Shown one piece after another: positions 1 through 14,082 of a stretch of DNA of 64,000 bases. The stretch's first letter is position 1; every line of letters begins with the position of its first letter. Source of the DNA: Lysobacter sp. CFH 32150 (lineage in GTDB: Bacteria > Pseudomonadota > Gammaproteobacteria > Xanthomonadales > Xanthomonadaceae). The translations under genes were made by a program, and so were the position numbers. The notes under the pieces are model-generated. The model did no database searches. It saw only the letters and a program-made list of their open reading frames with translations, and was not told the origin of the DNA. The stretch covers positions 1 through 64,000 of the forward strand of contig NZ_JALDWJ010000009.1 in NCBI RefSeq assembly GCF_022758295.1. Reading direction: 5' to 3'.

Positions 1-381
1 GAAGTCGACACCGGCAGCGAGGGTGGCGTCGTCGCCACTGAGCTTGCCGCCATGGATGTCCGGGCGGGCGCTCGACTTCAGCGTCAGGCTGGTGCCCTTG
101 AGCTGGCCATTACGCGAATGCACGACCATGTCGCCGCCGATCACCGGCAGGCCACGGTAGGTCCGTTCGACGCGGACGTGCTCGGTGCCGTCACGGTCGA
201 CGATCACGTCCTTGACCGAGAAGGCGTCGGCATCGGCACGATGCGCCGCCGCCTTGTTGCCATCGATCAGGCCGAGGGCGCGGCCGGCGGCCGGATGGTC
301 GGCCTTGGCGGCAAAAGCGGGTGCGGCAGCGGCGAGCGCGGCGAGAATGGCGGCGCTGAGCAAACGAGACTGCAAGTGCAT
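1..381 (-). CDS. Secreted metalloprotease precursor, N-terminal part (partial)
   Basis: Runs off the left edge; 127 N-terminal residues are visible. Residues 1-25 are a Sec signal peptide (LLSAAILAALAAAAPAFA, cleavage after AFA). Residues about 50-105 read like an FTP propeptide domain (ERTYRGLPVIGGDMVVH, then a Lys/Thr strand), the inhibitor/chaperone module of thermolysin-type (M4) and fungalysin-type (M36) extracellular proteases. The catalytic HExxH region lies outside the window, so the M4 assignment is inferred from the propeptide. Start chosen because it gives a complete signal peptide. It faces left, divergent from the oxidoreductase at 640. Confidence 0.7.
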   Translation of the reverse strand, partial: MHLQSRLLSAAILAALAAAAPAFAAKADHPAAGRALGLIDGNKAAAHRADADAFSVKDVIVDRDGTEHVRVERTYRGLPVIGGDMVVHSRNGQLKGTSLTLKSSARPDIHGGKLSGDDATLAAGVDF

Positions 382-639
382 TCGTGTAACCCCTGAGAAG
401 TGTTGTCGAAAGATCCGGCCAAAGCCAGACACTAGGCACATACACTTCGTTCGCCCCCAACCGCGGCGCCGAAGTGACCTTGAGGCCATCCGGCGGCTGT
501 CCGTGCAGCGCGGTGCGGGCGTTAGGGCGTACGGAACTTAGGTGTCATCATTCGTTCATGTCATGCTGCTTTGCAGCAAAGGCCGCAAAAAGCGTTTTCA
601 TGAGCCCCTCGGGATCGTTTCAAACGAATCTATGCTGCG
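382..639. other. Divergent intergenic region
   Basis: Spacer of 258 bp between the leftward protease precursor and the rightward FAD oxidoreductase; it must hold both promoters. A short perfect hairpin, TGCTGC-TTT-GCAGCA, lies near 561-575. I see no confident -35/-10 pair and no small reading frame with a good ribosome site. Confidence 0.4.
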
Positions 640-1899
640 ATGCAAAAAATAAATGACGACATCGTGGTGGTTGGGGCCGGGGTGATCGGCCTGTCCTCCG
701 CCCTGGCATTACTCGAATCCGGACGTGGTGTGCGGGTGATCGATGCCGGCCGCATCGGCGGCGGCGCCTCGCACGGCAACTGCGGCACGATCACACCGAG
801 CCACGCGCCACCTTTGGCCGCACCAGGGATGGTCGCGACCGCACTTCGCTGGATGCTGACTCCCGATGCGCCGTTGTATATCCAGCCGCGCATCGATCCG
901 GCGCTGTGGCGTTGGCTGCTGACGTTCGCCGCGCGCTGCAACTCCCGTGACTGGCGTACGAGTGCGTTGGCGAAGTCGGCCATCCTCAACGATTCCCGCA
1001 CGCGACTGGCGGCATGGGTGCGCGATTACGGCCTGGACTGCGAGTTCAGCGAAACCGGGCTCGATTACGTCTATCGCGATCCACGCGCATTCGCCCATGG
1101 GCAGGAGGAGCACGCCGCGCTGCGCGAACTCGGCGTGCAGGTCGAAGCGATCGACGGCGCGACGTACCAGGCGCAGGAACCGGCGCTGCTGCCCGGCGTC
1201 GCAGGCGCGATTCGTTTCGACGGCGACGCGGTGCTGCGTCCGGATCACTACGTCGCCGAACTTGCGCGCGTGGTGCGCGAGCGCGGTGGTGTCATCGACG
1301 AACAGCGTGGGCTGCAATCGCTGGCGACGGAACGCGACGGCGTGCGCATCGGTACCGACGCTGGCGTGCTGCATGCAGGCGATGTCGTGCTCGCGCTCGG
1401 TGCCTGGTCGCCACGGCTCGCCGACGTGATCGGCGCCCCCTTGCTGAAACGCGCGATGCAGCCCGGCAAGGGATACTCGATCACCTATTCCGCGCCGCAG
1501 CTCGTGCCCAGGCGGCCGATCGTGCTGCGTGAGCGCTCGGTCTGCGTGACTGCATGGGGCAGCGGCTTCCGCCTCGGCAGCACGATGGAATTTTCCGGTT
1601 ACGACGATTCGCTCAACGCGCGCCGCCTGGCGGCGCTCGAACGCGGCGCCGCCGAATACCTGCGTGTTCCAGTCGGTCCGGACCTGCGGGAACAATGGTT
1701 TGGTTGGCGGCCGATGAGTTGCGACGACATCCCCATCATCGGTCGTGTCCCCGGTCGCGATGGCCTGTGGTTGGCGACCGGCCACGGCATGATGGGCGTG
1801 AGCATGAGCGCTGGCACCGGACAGCTGGTCGCCGATCTCGTCACGGGGCGTGAGGCTGCGATCGATCCGGCGCCGTATCGCCCGGAACGGTTCGCCTGA
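640..1899 (+). CDS. FAD-dependent amino-acid oxidoreductase (DadA-like)
   Basis: 419 residues, the usual length of the DAO/DadA family of flavin amine oxidases. An N-terminal Rossmann FAD-binding motif (IVVVGAGVIGL, glycines 12, 14, 17) is followed by a substrate-binding middle and a C-terminal FAD-closing segment (GLWLATGHGMMGVSMSAGTG). The family oxidises D-amino acids or cyclic imino acids such as D-hydroxyproline and passes electrons to the respiratory chain. It lies 17 bp before hutG in the same direction, so the pair is probably one transcription unit for amino-acid breakdown. The exact substrate cannot be read from sequence; no racemase or hydroxyproline gene is nearby. Confidence 0.8.
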   Translation: MQKINDDIVVVGAGVIGLSSALALLESGRGVRVIDAGRIGGGASHGNCGTITPSHAPPLAAPGMVATALRWMLTPDAPLYIQPRIDPALWRWLLTFAARCNSRDWRTSALAKSAILNDSRTRLAAWVRDYGLDCEFSETGLDYVYRDPRAFAHGQEEHAALRELGVQVEAIDGATYQAQEPALLPGVAGAIRFDGDAVLRPDHYVAELARVVRERGGVIDEQRGLQSLATERDGVRIGTDAGVLHAGDVVLALGAWSPRLADVIGAPLLKRAMQPGKGYSITYSAPQLVPRRPIVLRERSVCVTAWGSGFRLGSTMEFSGYDDSLNARRLAALERGAAEYLRVPVGPDLREQWFGWRPMSCDDIPIIGRVPGRDGLWLATGHGMMGVSMSAGTGQLVADLVTGREAAIDPAPYRPERFA

Positions 1900-1916
1900 G
1901 CGGCTAAACTTCGCGC

Positions 1917-2696
1917 ATGAACGATGTAGTGACCGTGCACCGCGGCACCGCGCCGCTGCTGATCAGCCTGCCGCACGATGGCAGCGAGATCCCTGCCGCT
2001 ATCGCCGGGCCGATGACCGAATCCGCGCGTCGCGCTCCGGACACCGACTGGCACGTCTCGCGTCTGTACGACTTCGCGCGGGAACTTGGTGCATCGATGC
2101 TGGTGCCGCGCTATTCGCGCTACGTCGTCGACCTCAACCGTTCGCCGGATGATGTTTCGCTGTATCCGGGACAGAACACGACCGGGTTGTGCCCGATCGT
2201 GCAGTTCTCCGGCGAGCCGGTGTATCGCGAAGGCGAGGAACCGACGCCCGACGAAATCGCGTCGAGGGTCGAACGTTACTGGCAGCCATATCACGCTGCC
2301 TTGCACGACGAGCTGGCTCGCATCCGCTCGCTGCACGGCCGCGTCGTGTTATGGGAAGGGCATTCGATCAGGGGCGAAGTGCCATTCCTGTTCGATGGCC
2401 GCTTGCCCGACCTCAACCTCGGTACCGCGGGTGGCGCCAGCTGCTCGCCCGCGTTGCAGGGCCGGCTTGAAGCCGTCGTCGCCGCGCAATCGCGTTACGA
2501 CTGGGTGGTGAACGGTCGCTTCAAGGGCGGTTACATCACCCGTCACTACGGCAATCCCGCGGAGGGCATCGATGCCGTGCAGCTGGAGATCAGCCAGCGC
2601 ATCTATATGGATGAAACAACCTTCGCATGGGACGACGCCCATGCGCCGCGCGCGCAATTGATCATCCGCCGACTGTTGGAAGCCGTGCTCGCATGA
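1917..2696 (+). CDS. hutG: N-formylglutamate deformylase (amidohydrolase)
   Basis: 259 residues matching the HutG/N-formylglutamate amidohydrolase family, which releases formate and glutamate from N-formylglutamate at the end of a histidine degradation route. Recognisable blocks are LISLPHDGSEIP near the N-terminus, WEGHSIRGEVPFLFDGRLP in the middle and FKGGYITRHYGNP followed by QLEISQRIYMDE at the C-terminus; the His, Asp and Glu residues there are the likely zinc and substrate ligands. No other hut gene is adjacent, so it pairs with the upstream flavin oxidase rather than a histidine operon. It ends at the bidirectional terminator at 2751-2783. Confidence 0.88.
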   Translation: MNDVVTVHRGTAPLLISLPHDGSEIPAAIAGPMTESARRAPDTDWHVSRLYDFARELGASMLVPRYSRYVVDLNRSPDDVSLYPGQNTTGLCPIVQFSGEPVYREGEEPTPDEIASRVERYWQPYHAALHDELARIRSLHGRVVLWEGHSIRGEVPFLFDGRLPDLNLGTAGGASCSPALQGRLEAVVAAQSRYDWVVNGRFKGGYITRHYGNPAEGIDAVQLEISQRIYMDETTFAWDDAHAPRAQLIIRRLLEAVLA

Positions 2697-2750
2697 GGAA
2701 CGACATCGGGCGCAGGCACTGGCACGCGTTGGTCGACTGAAAGCGGGACG

Positions 2751-2783
2751 AAAAAAAAGGGCGGCCCGAAGGCCGCCCTTTTT
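2751..2783. terminator. Bidirectional intrinsic terminator
   Basis: Eight A's, a perfect 8-bp stem GGGCGGCC/GGCCGCCC with a CGAA loop, then five T's. A-tract and T-tract flank the same stem, so it can end both hutG from the left and the S9 peptidase from the right. Confidence 0.9.
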
Positions 2784-2798
2784 CGCATCGGTGCGTTT

Positions 2799-4751
2799 TT
2801 ACTGCGCAGGCGTCCCGAGGTGCTTCGCGAGGAACACTTCCATGCGCCGATAGAGCTCAGCGATGTTCTCCGGCTTCGCGAAGCCGTGGCCTTCGCCGGC
2901 TGCAAGGAACTCCTCCGCCGGTTGACCGGCATCGCGCAGGGCCGCCGACATCGCCTTGTGCTGGTTGAAGTCGGCGGTGTTGTCGTCCTTGCCGTGCACG
3001 AGCATCACGGGCACCTTGATTTCCTTCGCACGAAGTGCAGGCGAAATACGCGCCAGGGCCGTCATGTCGGTGCCGAGCGTGCGCTGCCAGAAGCGATCAA
3101 TCCGGTCCGTCTCGCCGTGATTGTTGTCGGTCTTGCGCATGAGCGGCAGGTCGTAGACGCCGACGTAGCCGATGGCGCACTTGTACATCCCCGGATTGAG
3201 GATGGGCTGGACCAGCGCCGAATAGCCGCCGAAACTCGCGCCGTACATGCATACGCGGTTCGCATCCACCAGCTTGTTGTCGATCGCCCACTTCAGGCCG
3301 TCGGTAATGTCTTCCTGGATCTTGCCGCCCCATTCCTTCCAGCCCGAGCGTTCGAACGCCTCCCCGCGGCCGCCGGAACCACGGTAGTTCACCTGGAGCA
3401 CGGCATAGCCGCGGCTGGCCAGGAACTGCACGTCGGACTCGAAACCCCAGGTATCGTTGACGCCGAACGGGCCGCCATGAGGCATGACGATCGTCGGTTT
3501 CGGGCCGGTGCCGTTCGCGGTGTAAAAGGCGAACAGCTTCGTGCCGTCGCGGGCGGTGATGGTGATCGGACGCGTCGGCGCCATCTTCGCGGGATTCACC
3601 CACGGACGGAACTCGATAAGCTTCTGGGCCTTCTTTACGTCACGGTCGTACAGGTACCAATCGCCCGGGCTGCGGTCGGACGACACCGAGAACAACACGC
3701 GGTTGCCGTCGCGGCTGAAGTCATTGAACCAAACCATGTTGCCGGGGAACGTCTTCATCAGGCCCGCGTGCAGCTTGGCCCATTCCGATTCCGGCTTGAT
3801 GTATTGGATCGACGGCTTATCGGTATTGGAGTACACAGCGAACGGCGTGCCGCCGCGGCCTTCGTTGAGCCAGCCCGCCACTTCAGTGTCGGGACTGCCG
3901 GCCAGCTTGGTGCGGGTGCCCGCCGCGAGGTCGATGCGATAGGCCTGCGCGGGTTCGAGCGCATCCGAGACGAACGCATAGAGGGTGTTGTTGTCCGCAT
4001 CCCAGCGGGAGCCCGAGATCATGCGACCCGCGATGGATTTAGGCATGGACTCCCAGGCGCCGCCCTTCGTGCGACGGTAGTGCAACACCGGTTCGTCGCG
4101 GTCGTCGAGGGTGCGGCGGATGCGCGGCTCGCCCGTGCGGTCGAACTGGTACCACGCGAGCTGATCGCCGCGCTCGAGTTCCTTGCGCTCGCCCGTGCGG
4201 GTGTTGACGCGGAAGATGACCGTGTCCGGTTCCTCGCCGCAGGTCGCGCACGTGAAGTCGACGAGCGCCATGCCGGGCTCTTCATCGAGCACCTTCACCA
4301 GACTCGACCAGCCTTCGTCCTTGCGCCTGCCGCGCTTGGTGCCGCTATCGGGCACGTAACCGAACAGGACGTCCTGGTTCTTGCCATTGACGTCGGAGGT
4401 CATCAGCTGACCAGTCGAATACGGCCGGGCCTTGAGTGGTTCGAGGCGCGCGCGCGCGACGACGACCTGGTCGTCCGCGGTCCACGTCACGTCGGACACG
4501 TGTTCCATCCTGCCGAAGCGCAGCACCTGCGTCTTGCCGCTGCCGTCCAGTTTGACGATCTGGAGCTGGGTTTCCAGGCCGTCGGGCGTCGGCACTTCGA
4601 TCGCGGCGTACTCGCCCGTCGGCGAGAGCGTTGCACCCCACGCCTCGGAGCGCTTCGCGAAATCGGTGACCGGGATTTGCTGGGCGGCTGCCGGAATCGC
4701 GGCGATCGCGAACAGCGCGCACGTCCAGTGCGCAATACAGTTGCGTTGCAT
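2799..4751 (-). CDS. Secreted S9 family prolyl-oligopeptidase-like peptidase
   Basis: 650 residues with a Sec signal peptide (about 1-23, ALFAIAAIPAAAQ). Residues about 30-400 resemble the beta-propeller that gates S9 enzymes; the C-terminal third is an alpha/beta-hydrolase domain. The nucleophile sits in GASFGGYS (Ser506); the other members of the triad are most likely Asp590 (HGKDDN) and His622 (GEGHGF). HGGPFG supplies the oxyanion region. Such periplasmic enzymes cut short peptides, often dipeptidyl-peptidase or acylaminoacyl-peptidase style. An upstream in-frame start would add 24 residues; the chosen ATG follows an AAGGGA ribosome site and opens directly into the signal peptide. Confidence 0.9.
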   Translation of the reverse strand: MQRNCIAHWTCALFAIAAIPAAAQQIPVTDFAKRSEAWGATLSPTGEYAAIEVPTPDGLETQLQIVKLDGSGKTQVLRFGRMEHVSDVTWTADDQVVVARARLEPLKARPYSTGQLMTSDVNGKNQDVLFGYVPDSGTKRGRRKDEGWSSLVKVLDEEPGMALVDFTCATCGEEPDTVIFRVNTRTGERKELERGDQLAWYQFDRTGEPRIRRTLDDRDEPVLHYRRTKGGAWESMPKSIAGRMISGSRWDADNNTLYAFVSDALEPAQAYRIDLAAGTRTKLAGSPDTEVAGWLNEGRGGTPFAVYSNTDKPSIQYIKPESEWAKLHAGLMKTFPGNMVWFNDFSRDGNRVLFSVSSDRSPGDWYLYDRDVKKAQKLIEFRPWVNPAKMAPTRPITITARDGTKLFAFYTANGTGPKPTIVMPHGGPFGVNDTWGFESDVQFLASRGYAVLQVNYRGSGGRGEAFERSGWKEWGGKIQEDITDGLKWAIDNKLVDANRVCMYGASFGGYSALVQPILNPGMYKCAIGYVGVYDLPLMRKTDNNHGETDRIDRFWQRTLGTDMTALARISPALRAKEIKVPVMLVHGKDDNTADFNQHKAMSAALRDAGQPAEEFLAAGEGHGFAKPENIAELYRRMEVFLAKHLGTPAQ

Positions 4752-4883
4752 GGGGTTCCCTTCGAGTTGGTTCGCCTCTCCCCGAGGCCGGCACAGGTTA
4801 CCGACTCGGCCCATAGCGACCAATAGGCCATGAGTGGGGAAAGCTGAATAGCGGCGCGTTTTCGATGGCCATGCCTCTGGCCG

Positions 4884-6773
4884 TCAGACTTCCAGCGTCG
4901 CCAGATCGCCCTTCGCCTCCAGCCACGACTTGCGATCACCCGCGCGCTTCTTCGCCAGCAGCATGTCCATCAGCGAGCGGGTTTCGCCGTCGTCGTCGAC
5001 GGTGAGCTGCACGAGCCGGCGGGTGTCGGGGAGGATGGTGGATTCGCGCAGCTGCTGCGGGTTCATCTCGCCCAGGCCCTTGAAGCGGGTGACATGGACC
5101 GCGCCCCGGAGCTTTTCGCGCTCGATCCGCTCCAGCAGCAGTCGCTTCTCTTCCTCGTCCAGGGCGTAGAACACCTGCTTGCCCACGTCGACGCGGAACA
5201 GTGGCGGCATCGCCACGAAGATGTTGCCGGCAGCGACCAGCGCGGGGAAGTGCCTGAGGAACAAGGCGGTCAGCAACGTGGCGATGTGCAGGCCGTCGGA
5301 ATCGGCGTCGGCGAGGATGATGACCTTGCCGTAGCGCAAACCCGAGATGTCGTCCTTGCCGGGATCGCAACCAATGGCCACGGCAAGATCGTGCACTTCG
5401 GTCGAAGCCAGCACGCTGCCGGAGGCGACTTCCCACGTATTCAGAATCTTGCCGCGCAACGGCAGGATCGCCTGGAAATCCTTGTCGCGCGCCTGCCGAG
5501 CCGAGCCGCCGGCCGAATCGCCCTCGACCAGGAACAGTTCGGTGCGCGAGAGATCCTGCGAGATGCAATCGGCGAGCTTGCCGGGCAGGGCGGGACCCTG
5601 GGTGACCTTCTTACGGGTGATCTGCTTTTCAGTCTTCAGGCGCGCGCTGGCGCGTTCGATCGCGAGTTGCGCGATTTTTTCGCCCATCTCGGTGTGCTGG
5701 TTCAGCCATAGCGAGAACGCGTCGTGTGCAGCGCCCTCGACGAAGCCCGCGGCCTGGCGCGATGACAATCGTTCTTTCGTTTGCCCGCTGAATTGCGGGT
5801 CGGTCATCTTCACCGACAGCACGAAGGCGACCCGGTCCCACACGTCTTCCGGCGCCAGCTTGATGCCGCGCGGCAACAGGTTGCGGAAGTCGCAGAATTC
5901 ACGCAGCGCATCGGTGAAGCCGGTGCGCAGGCCGTTGACATGGGTGCCGTGCTGCGCGGTCGGGATCAGGTTGACGTAGCTTTCCTGCACCAGTTCGCCA
6001 TCTGGAACCCAAGCGACCGCCCAGTCGGCGATCTCGGTGTCCTTGTTCAATTGGCCGACAAACAGATCCGGCGGCAGCAGCTCGCGCCCTTCGAGTTCGC
6101 CGCGCAGGTAATCGCGCAGGCCGTCTTCGTAATGCCATTCGATGCGTTCGTCGGTGGCCACGTCGTGCAGGCGCACGGTCAATCCCGGGCACAGCACGGC
6201 CTTGGCGCGCAGCAGGTGCTTCAGTGCGCGCAGGTTGAACTTGGGCGTATCGAAGTATTTCGGATCCGGCCAGAAGCGAAGCCGGGTGCCGGTGTTTTTC
6301 TTGCCGACGCTACCGACGACTTCGAGCTTCGACGTGCGATCGCCGTGCGCGAATTGCATCCGGTATTCATTGCCGTCGCGCTTGATGAACACATCGACCT
6401 GCTTCGACAGCGCATTGACCACGCTGACGCCAACGCCGTGCAGGCCGCCGGAGAAGGTGTAGTTCTTGTTGCTGAACTTGCCGCCCGCGTGCAGGCGCGT
6501 GAGGATCAGTTCGACGCCCGGGATTTTTTCTTCGGGGTGGATGTCCACGGGCATGCCGCGGCCATCGTCGGACACCTCGCATGAACCATCGGCATGCAGC
6601 GTGACTTCGATCTCGCTGGCGTGGCCGGCCAACGCTTCATCCACGGCGTTGTCGACGACTTCCTGCGCCAGGTGGTTCGGGCGCGTGGTGTCGGTGTACA
6701 TGCCTGGGCGGCGCTTGACCGGGTCCAGGCCGGAGAGGACTTCGATATCGGCGGCGTTGTAGCGACTGCTCAT
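4884..6773 (-). CDS. parE: DNA topoisomerase IV subunit B
   Basis: 629 residues, normal for gammaproteobacterial ParE. The GHKL ATPase domain is N-terminal (GLDPVKRRPGMYTDTTRPNHL, then DDGRGMPVDIHP and the glycine-rich GLHGVGVSVVNAL lid). The transducer follows, then the TOPRIM domain (ELFLVEGDSAGGSA, with DADSDGLHI as the acidic metal pair) and the C-terminal KRFKGLGEMNP-type block. With ParC (not in the window) it decatenates daughter chromosomes using ATP. Start set at MSSRYNAADIE, where family similarity begins; a longer frame upstream is not homologous. It lies 132 bp upstream of the S9 peptidase and is probably separate from it. Confidence 0.96.
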   Translation of the reverse strand: MSSRYNAADIEVLSGLDPVKRRPGMYTDTTRPNHLAQEVVDNAVDEALAGHASEIEVTLHADGSCEVSDDGRGMPVDIHPEEKIPGVELILTRLHAGGKFSNKNYTFSGGLHGVGVSVVNALSKQVDVFIKRDGNEYRMQFAHGDRTSKLEVVGSVGKKNTGTRLRFWPDPKYFDTPKFNLRALKHLLRAKAVLCPGLTVRLHDVATDERIEWHYEDGLRDYLRGELEGRELLPPDLFVGQLNKDTEIADWAVAWVPDGELVQESYVNLIPTAQHGTHVNGLRTGFTDALREFCDFRNLLPRGIKLAPEDVWDRVAFVLSVKMTDPQFSGQTKERLSSRQAAGFVEGAAHDAFSLWLNQHTEMGEKIAQLAIERASARLKTEKQITRKKVTQGPALPGKLADCISQDLSRTELFLVEGDSAGGSARQARDKDFQAILPLRGKILNTWEVASGSVLASTEVHDLAVAIGCDPGKDDISGLRYGKVIILADADSDGLHIATLLTALFLRHFPALVAAGNIFVAMPPLFRVDVGKQVFYALDEEEKRLLLERIEREKLRGAVHVTRFKGLGEMNPQQLRESTILPDTRRLVQLTVDDDGETRSLMDMLLAKKRAGDRKSWLEAKGDLATLEV

Positions 6774-6967
6774 GCGTAATGGATGTGTACGTCCTGCGAA
6801 GACAGGCAGGATAGCGTGAACGCACGCTGATCTCGCGCTGAAGGCTGGGTGAAAGTCCCCATGCGTGAATTCAGGCGTGAGTCGGGCGCGATTGCCTACG
6901 GTCACTGCGTCGCACTCGCTTCATATCGAAGTGCAGGCGGCGCAACAAGACCTGCAGGAGATAGGAC

Positions 6968-7714
6968 ATGCGCAAGACTCTTCTAACCGCCATGATCGCG
7001 AGCGCCATTGCGTTGCCGGTCGCGTACGCCCAGGTGGGTGTCAGGATCGGCGGCAATACCGGCGTCGGCGCTCAAGTGGGCCCGGTCGGCGTCGGCGTCG
7101 GCGCCCGCACCGACATCAACGCCAATACCGGCATCGACACCGGTCTCCAGACCAACACCCGACTCGACGCGCGTGCACGCGCGAAGGCGAAAGCCAAGGC
7201 CGAGGCGGACGCCCGTGCCCGGGCCGAGGCGGAAGGCAACGGCCAAGCGACGACGCACGGCGGACTGGTCAGCGGCGTCGCGCACACGGCGCAGGGCACG
7301 GCGGCACAGGTTGGCGGTGCCGTGAGTGGCGGCGTCGACGCCAGTACGCAAGTGGGCAGCCAGGTTGGCGCGACAGTGCGCGGTGCCGCACGTACTGGGG
7401 CACAGGCGACGACCCACGCCGCCGCGCAGGCCACCGAAACGATCAGCGGCAACGCCAATGCCGCCGCCAACTCGGCCTTGGGTGCGGCTGCCCAGGTTGG
7501 CGCGGCCGGCTCGATTGCAGCTGATGCCGCCGCTGCGACAGGCGCTGCGGTGGGAGCGAATGCCGATGTGGCCGGGCAGGCCACGGTAGACAACACTGGC
7601 GCTACGGTGGATGCCGCCGCGCAGGGCCAACTCCAAGGGCAAACCGGTGCTCAGGAGAAGCCGCGCAAGTCGAAGACCCGCAGTAAGCGTCCGGATGCAT
7701 ACGATCGCCGTTGA
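6968..7714 (+). CDS. Secreted Ala/Gly-rich low-complexity protein, function unknown
   Basis: 248 residues with a clear signal peptide (MRKTLLTAMIASAIALPVAYA) behind a strong ribosome site (CAGGAGATAGG). The mature protein is almost only Ala, Gly, Val, Thr, Gln, Asn and Asp: a Gly-Val part with GVG steps (about 23-60), an Ala/Arg/Lys block (about 65-90), a long Ala-rich stretch of hydrophilic imperfect repeats (GAQ, TQVGSQVG, AAQ), and a short basic tail (KPRKSKTRSKRPDAYDRR). Composition suggests an extended or fibrous envelope protein; no catalytic motif is visible. It stands alone, followed by its own terminator, divergent from parE. Confidence 0.75.
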   Translation: MRKTLLTAMIASAIALPVAYAQVGVRIGGNTGVGAQVGPVGVGVGARTDINANTGIDTGLQTNTRLDARARAKAKAKAEADARARAEAEGNGQATTHGGLVSGVAHTAQGTAAQVGGAVSGGVDASTQVGSQVGATVRGAARTGAQATTHAAAQATETISGNANAAANSALGAAAQVGAAGSIAADAAAATGAAVGANADVAGQATVDNTGATVDAAAQGQLQGQTGAQEKPRKSKTRSKRPDAYDRR

Positions 7715-7742
7715 TCCAGGCGAACGCGGCTCGCGACAGCAA

Positions 7743-7770
7743 ACGCCCCGGCTTGCCGGGGCGTTTTTTT
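7743..7770 (+). terminator. Intrinsic terminator after the Ala/Gly-rich protein
   Basis: Perfect 10-bp stem ACGCCCCGGC / GCCGGGGCGT with a two-base TT loop and six further T's. It separates the small secreted protein from pyrG. Confidence 0.9.
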
Positions 7771-7821
7771 GCATACAGGAACAAGGATTTGCATCGCCAT
7801 AGTCGCGGCCCGCGCGCCTAG

Positions 7822-12571
<4,750 letters not shown>

Positions 12572-12580
12572 CGTCCGTCG

Positions 12581-12901
12581 ATGCGCGTGCTCCGGATGCT
12601 GGTATTGCTGCTGATCGCGCTGCTGGCGTGGCTGCAGTACCGGCTCTGGTTCGGCAGTGGCGGCAACCGCGAAGTTGCCGCCCTGCAGCAGCAGGTGCAG
12701 CAGCAGACTCGCGACAACGCGGGCCTGAAACAGCGCAACGAAGCACTCGCAGCTGAAGTCGAAGACCTCAAGTCTGGTGAAGCCGCGGTCGAAGAACGTG
12801 CGCGTAGCGAGCTGGGCATGATCAAGCCGGGCGAAACGTTCTACCGGGTGGTCGAGACCGAACCGGCACCGCAAGCCGACGCCGACAAGGACACGCAGTG
12901 A
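12581..12901 (+). CDS. ftsB: Cell division protein FtsB
   Basis: 106 residues. One N-terminal membrane anchor ([22 protein letters not shown]) followed by a periplasmic coiled coil (about 30-75, [16 protein letters not shown]) and the conserved [20 protein letters not shown] block. FtsB forms the FtsQ-FtsB-FtsL complex that activates septal peptidoglycan synthesis at the division site. Placed between eno and ispD as in E. coli. The last bases overlap the ispD GTG. Confidence 0.95.
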   Translation: MRVLRMLVLLLIALLAWLQYRLWFGSGGNREVAALQQQVQQQTRDNAGLKQRNEALAAEVEDLKSGEAAVEERARSELGMIKPGETFYRVVETEPAPQADADKDTQ

Positions 12902-13581
12902 TCTGGGCGATCGTGCCGGCCGCCGGCCGCGGCTCGCGTTTCGGCAGCGAAGTGCCGAAGCAGTACCTCGACGTCGCCGGCCAGCCACTGATCGTACACG
13001 CGCTGCAGGCCTTGCTCGCACACCCGACCGTGCAGGGCGCTGTCGTCGTGCTCGCCGAAGGCGATACGCGCTGGCCGGGTTGGCAGAGCCTGTCCGACAA
13101 ACCACTTGTCACCTGCATCGGCGGCAGCGAACGCGCCGACTCGGTGCTGGCCGGGCTCGCGGCATTGCCAGAAAGCGTCCGCCCGGACGATTTCGTACTG
13201 GTGCACGACGCCGCGCGCCCCAACCTGCGTCGCGATGATCTGGACCAGCTCCTGAATCGCGGCCGCATCGATCCTGTCGGCGCGATCCTAGCTGCGCCAG
13301 TGCGCGACACGCTCAAGCGTGCGGGCGACGACGGCGGCATCGATGGCACCGAGCCGCGCGAACGCCTGTGGCGTGCGCTCACCCCGCAGTTGTTCCGTCG
13401 CCTGCAACTGACGCGTGCGCTCGAAGCTGCGCGCGATGCCGGCGTCGCCGTCACCGACGAGTCGATGGCGATGGAACGACAGGGTCATCGACCGTTGCTG
13501 GTCGAAGGCAGCGACGACAACTTCAAGGTCACCACGCCTGCCGACCTGGCGCTGTTCGAGTTCATACTCTCGAAACGATGA
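12898..13581 (+). CDS. ispD: 2-C-methyl-D-erythritol 4-phosphate cytidylyltransferase
   Basis: 227 residues. Transfers CMP from CTP to methylerythritol phosphate, the third step of the non-mevalonate isoprenoid pathway. The N-terminal nucleotide site is [19 protein letters not shown]; the conserved LVHDAARPN metal/ribose block and the C-terminal VTDESMAME and [14 protein letters not shown] blocks are intact. Starts with GTG overlapping the ftsB stop (GTGA) and ends overlapping ispF (ATGA), so ftsB-ispD-ispF are translationally coupled. Confidence 0.95.
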   Translation: MIWAIVPAAGRGSRFGSEVPKQYLDVAGQPLIVHALQALLAHPTVQGAVVVLAEGDTRWPGWQSLSDKPLVTCIGGSERADSVLAGLAALPESVRPDDFVLVHDAARPNLRRDDLDQLLNRGRIDPVGAILAAPVRDTLKRAGDDGGIDGTEPRERLWRALTPQLFRRLQLTRALEAARDAGVAVTDESMAMERQGHRPLLVEGSDDNFKVTTPADLALFEFILSKR

Positions 13582-14072
13582 GCATCACGCCTTTCAACAT
13601 CCGTATCGGTCAAGGCTTCGACGTCCACGCATTCGGCGATGGCGATCACGTCATGCTCGGCGGCGTGCGCGTGCCGCATGACAGGGGTGTGCTCGCGCAT
13701 TCCGACGGCGACGTCGTTATCCATGCACTGTGCGATGCCATGCTGGGGGCGTTGGCGTTGGGCGATATCGGCAAGCACTTTCCGCCGGACGATCCGCAAT
13801 GGAAAGGCGCGGACAGCCGTGCTTTCCTGCGTCATTGCAATGCACTGATCCGCGAACGGGGTTGGACGCTCGGCAACGCCGACGTCACCGTGATTTGCGA
13901 GCGCCCCAAGGTCGGGCCGCATGCTGGGGCGATGCGCGAGGTGCTGGCTGCAGACCTGGGCGTCGCCGTCGACGCCGTCAGCGTAAAGGCGACCACGACC
14001 GAAAAACTCGGTTTCACCGGCCGTGGCGAGGGCATCGCCGCGCAGGCGGTGTGTCTGGTGTTCCGGGCATGA
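13578..14072 (+). CDS. ispF: 2-C-methyl-D-erythritol 2,4-cyclodiphosphate synthase
   Basis: 164 residues, normal length. Cyclises CDP-methylerythritol 2-phosphate with release of CMP, the next step after IspD and YchB/IspE. Metal ligands are in GQGFDVHAF (Asp and His) and the following His; [25 protein letters not shown] is intact, as is the C-terminal [22 protein letters not shown] overlap with ispD. Confidence 0.96.
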   Translation: MSITPFNIRIGQGFDVHAFGDGDHVMLGGVRVPHDRGVLAHSDGDVVIHALCDAMLGALALGDIGKHFPPDDPQWKGADSRAFLRHCNALIRERGWTLGNADVTVICERPKVGPHAGAMREVLAADLGVAVDAVSVKATTTEKLGFTGRGEGIAAQAVCLVFRA

Positions 14073-14082
14073 CTGTGCGCGC

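Noticed and set aside
2820-4826. Plus-strand frame of 668 codons opposite the S9 peptidase
   Set aside because: Antisense to a gene with intact catalytic motifs; the frame is a product of high GC third positions and has no signal, ribosome site or recognisable domain.
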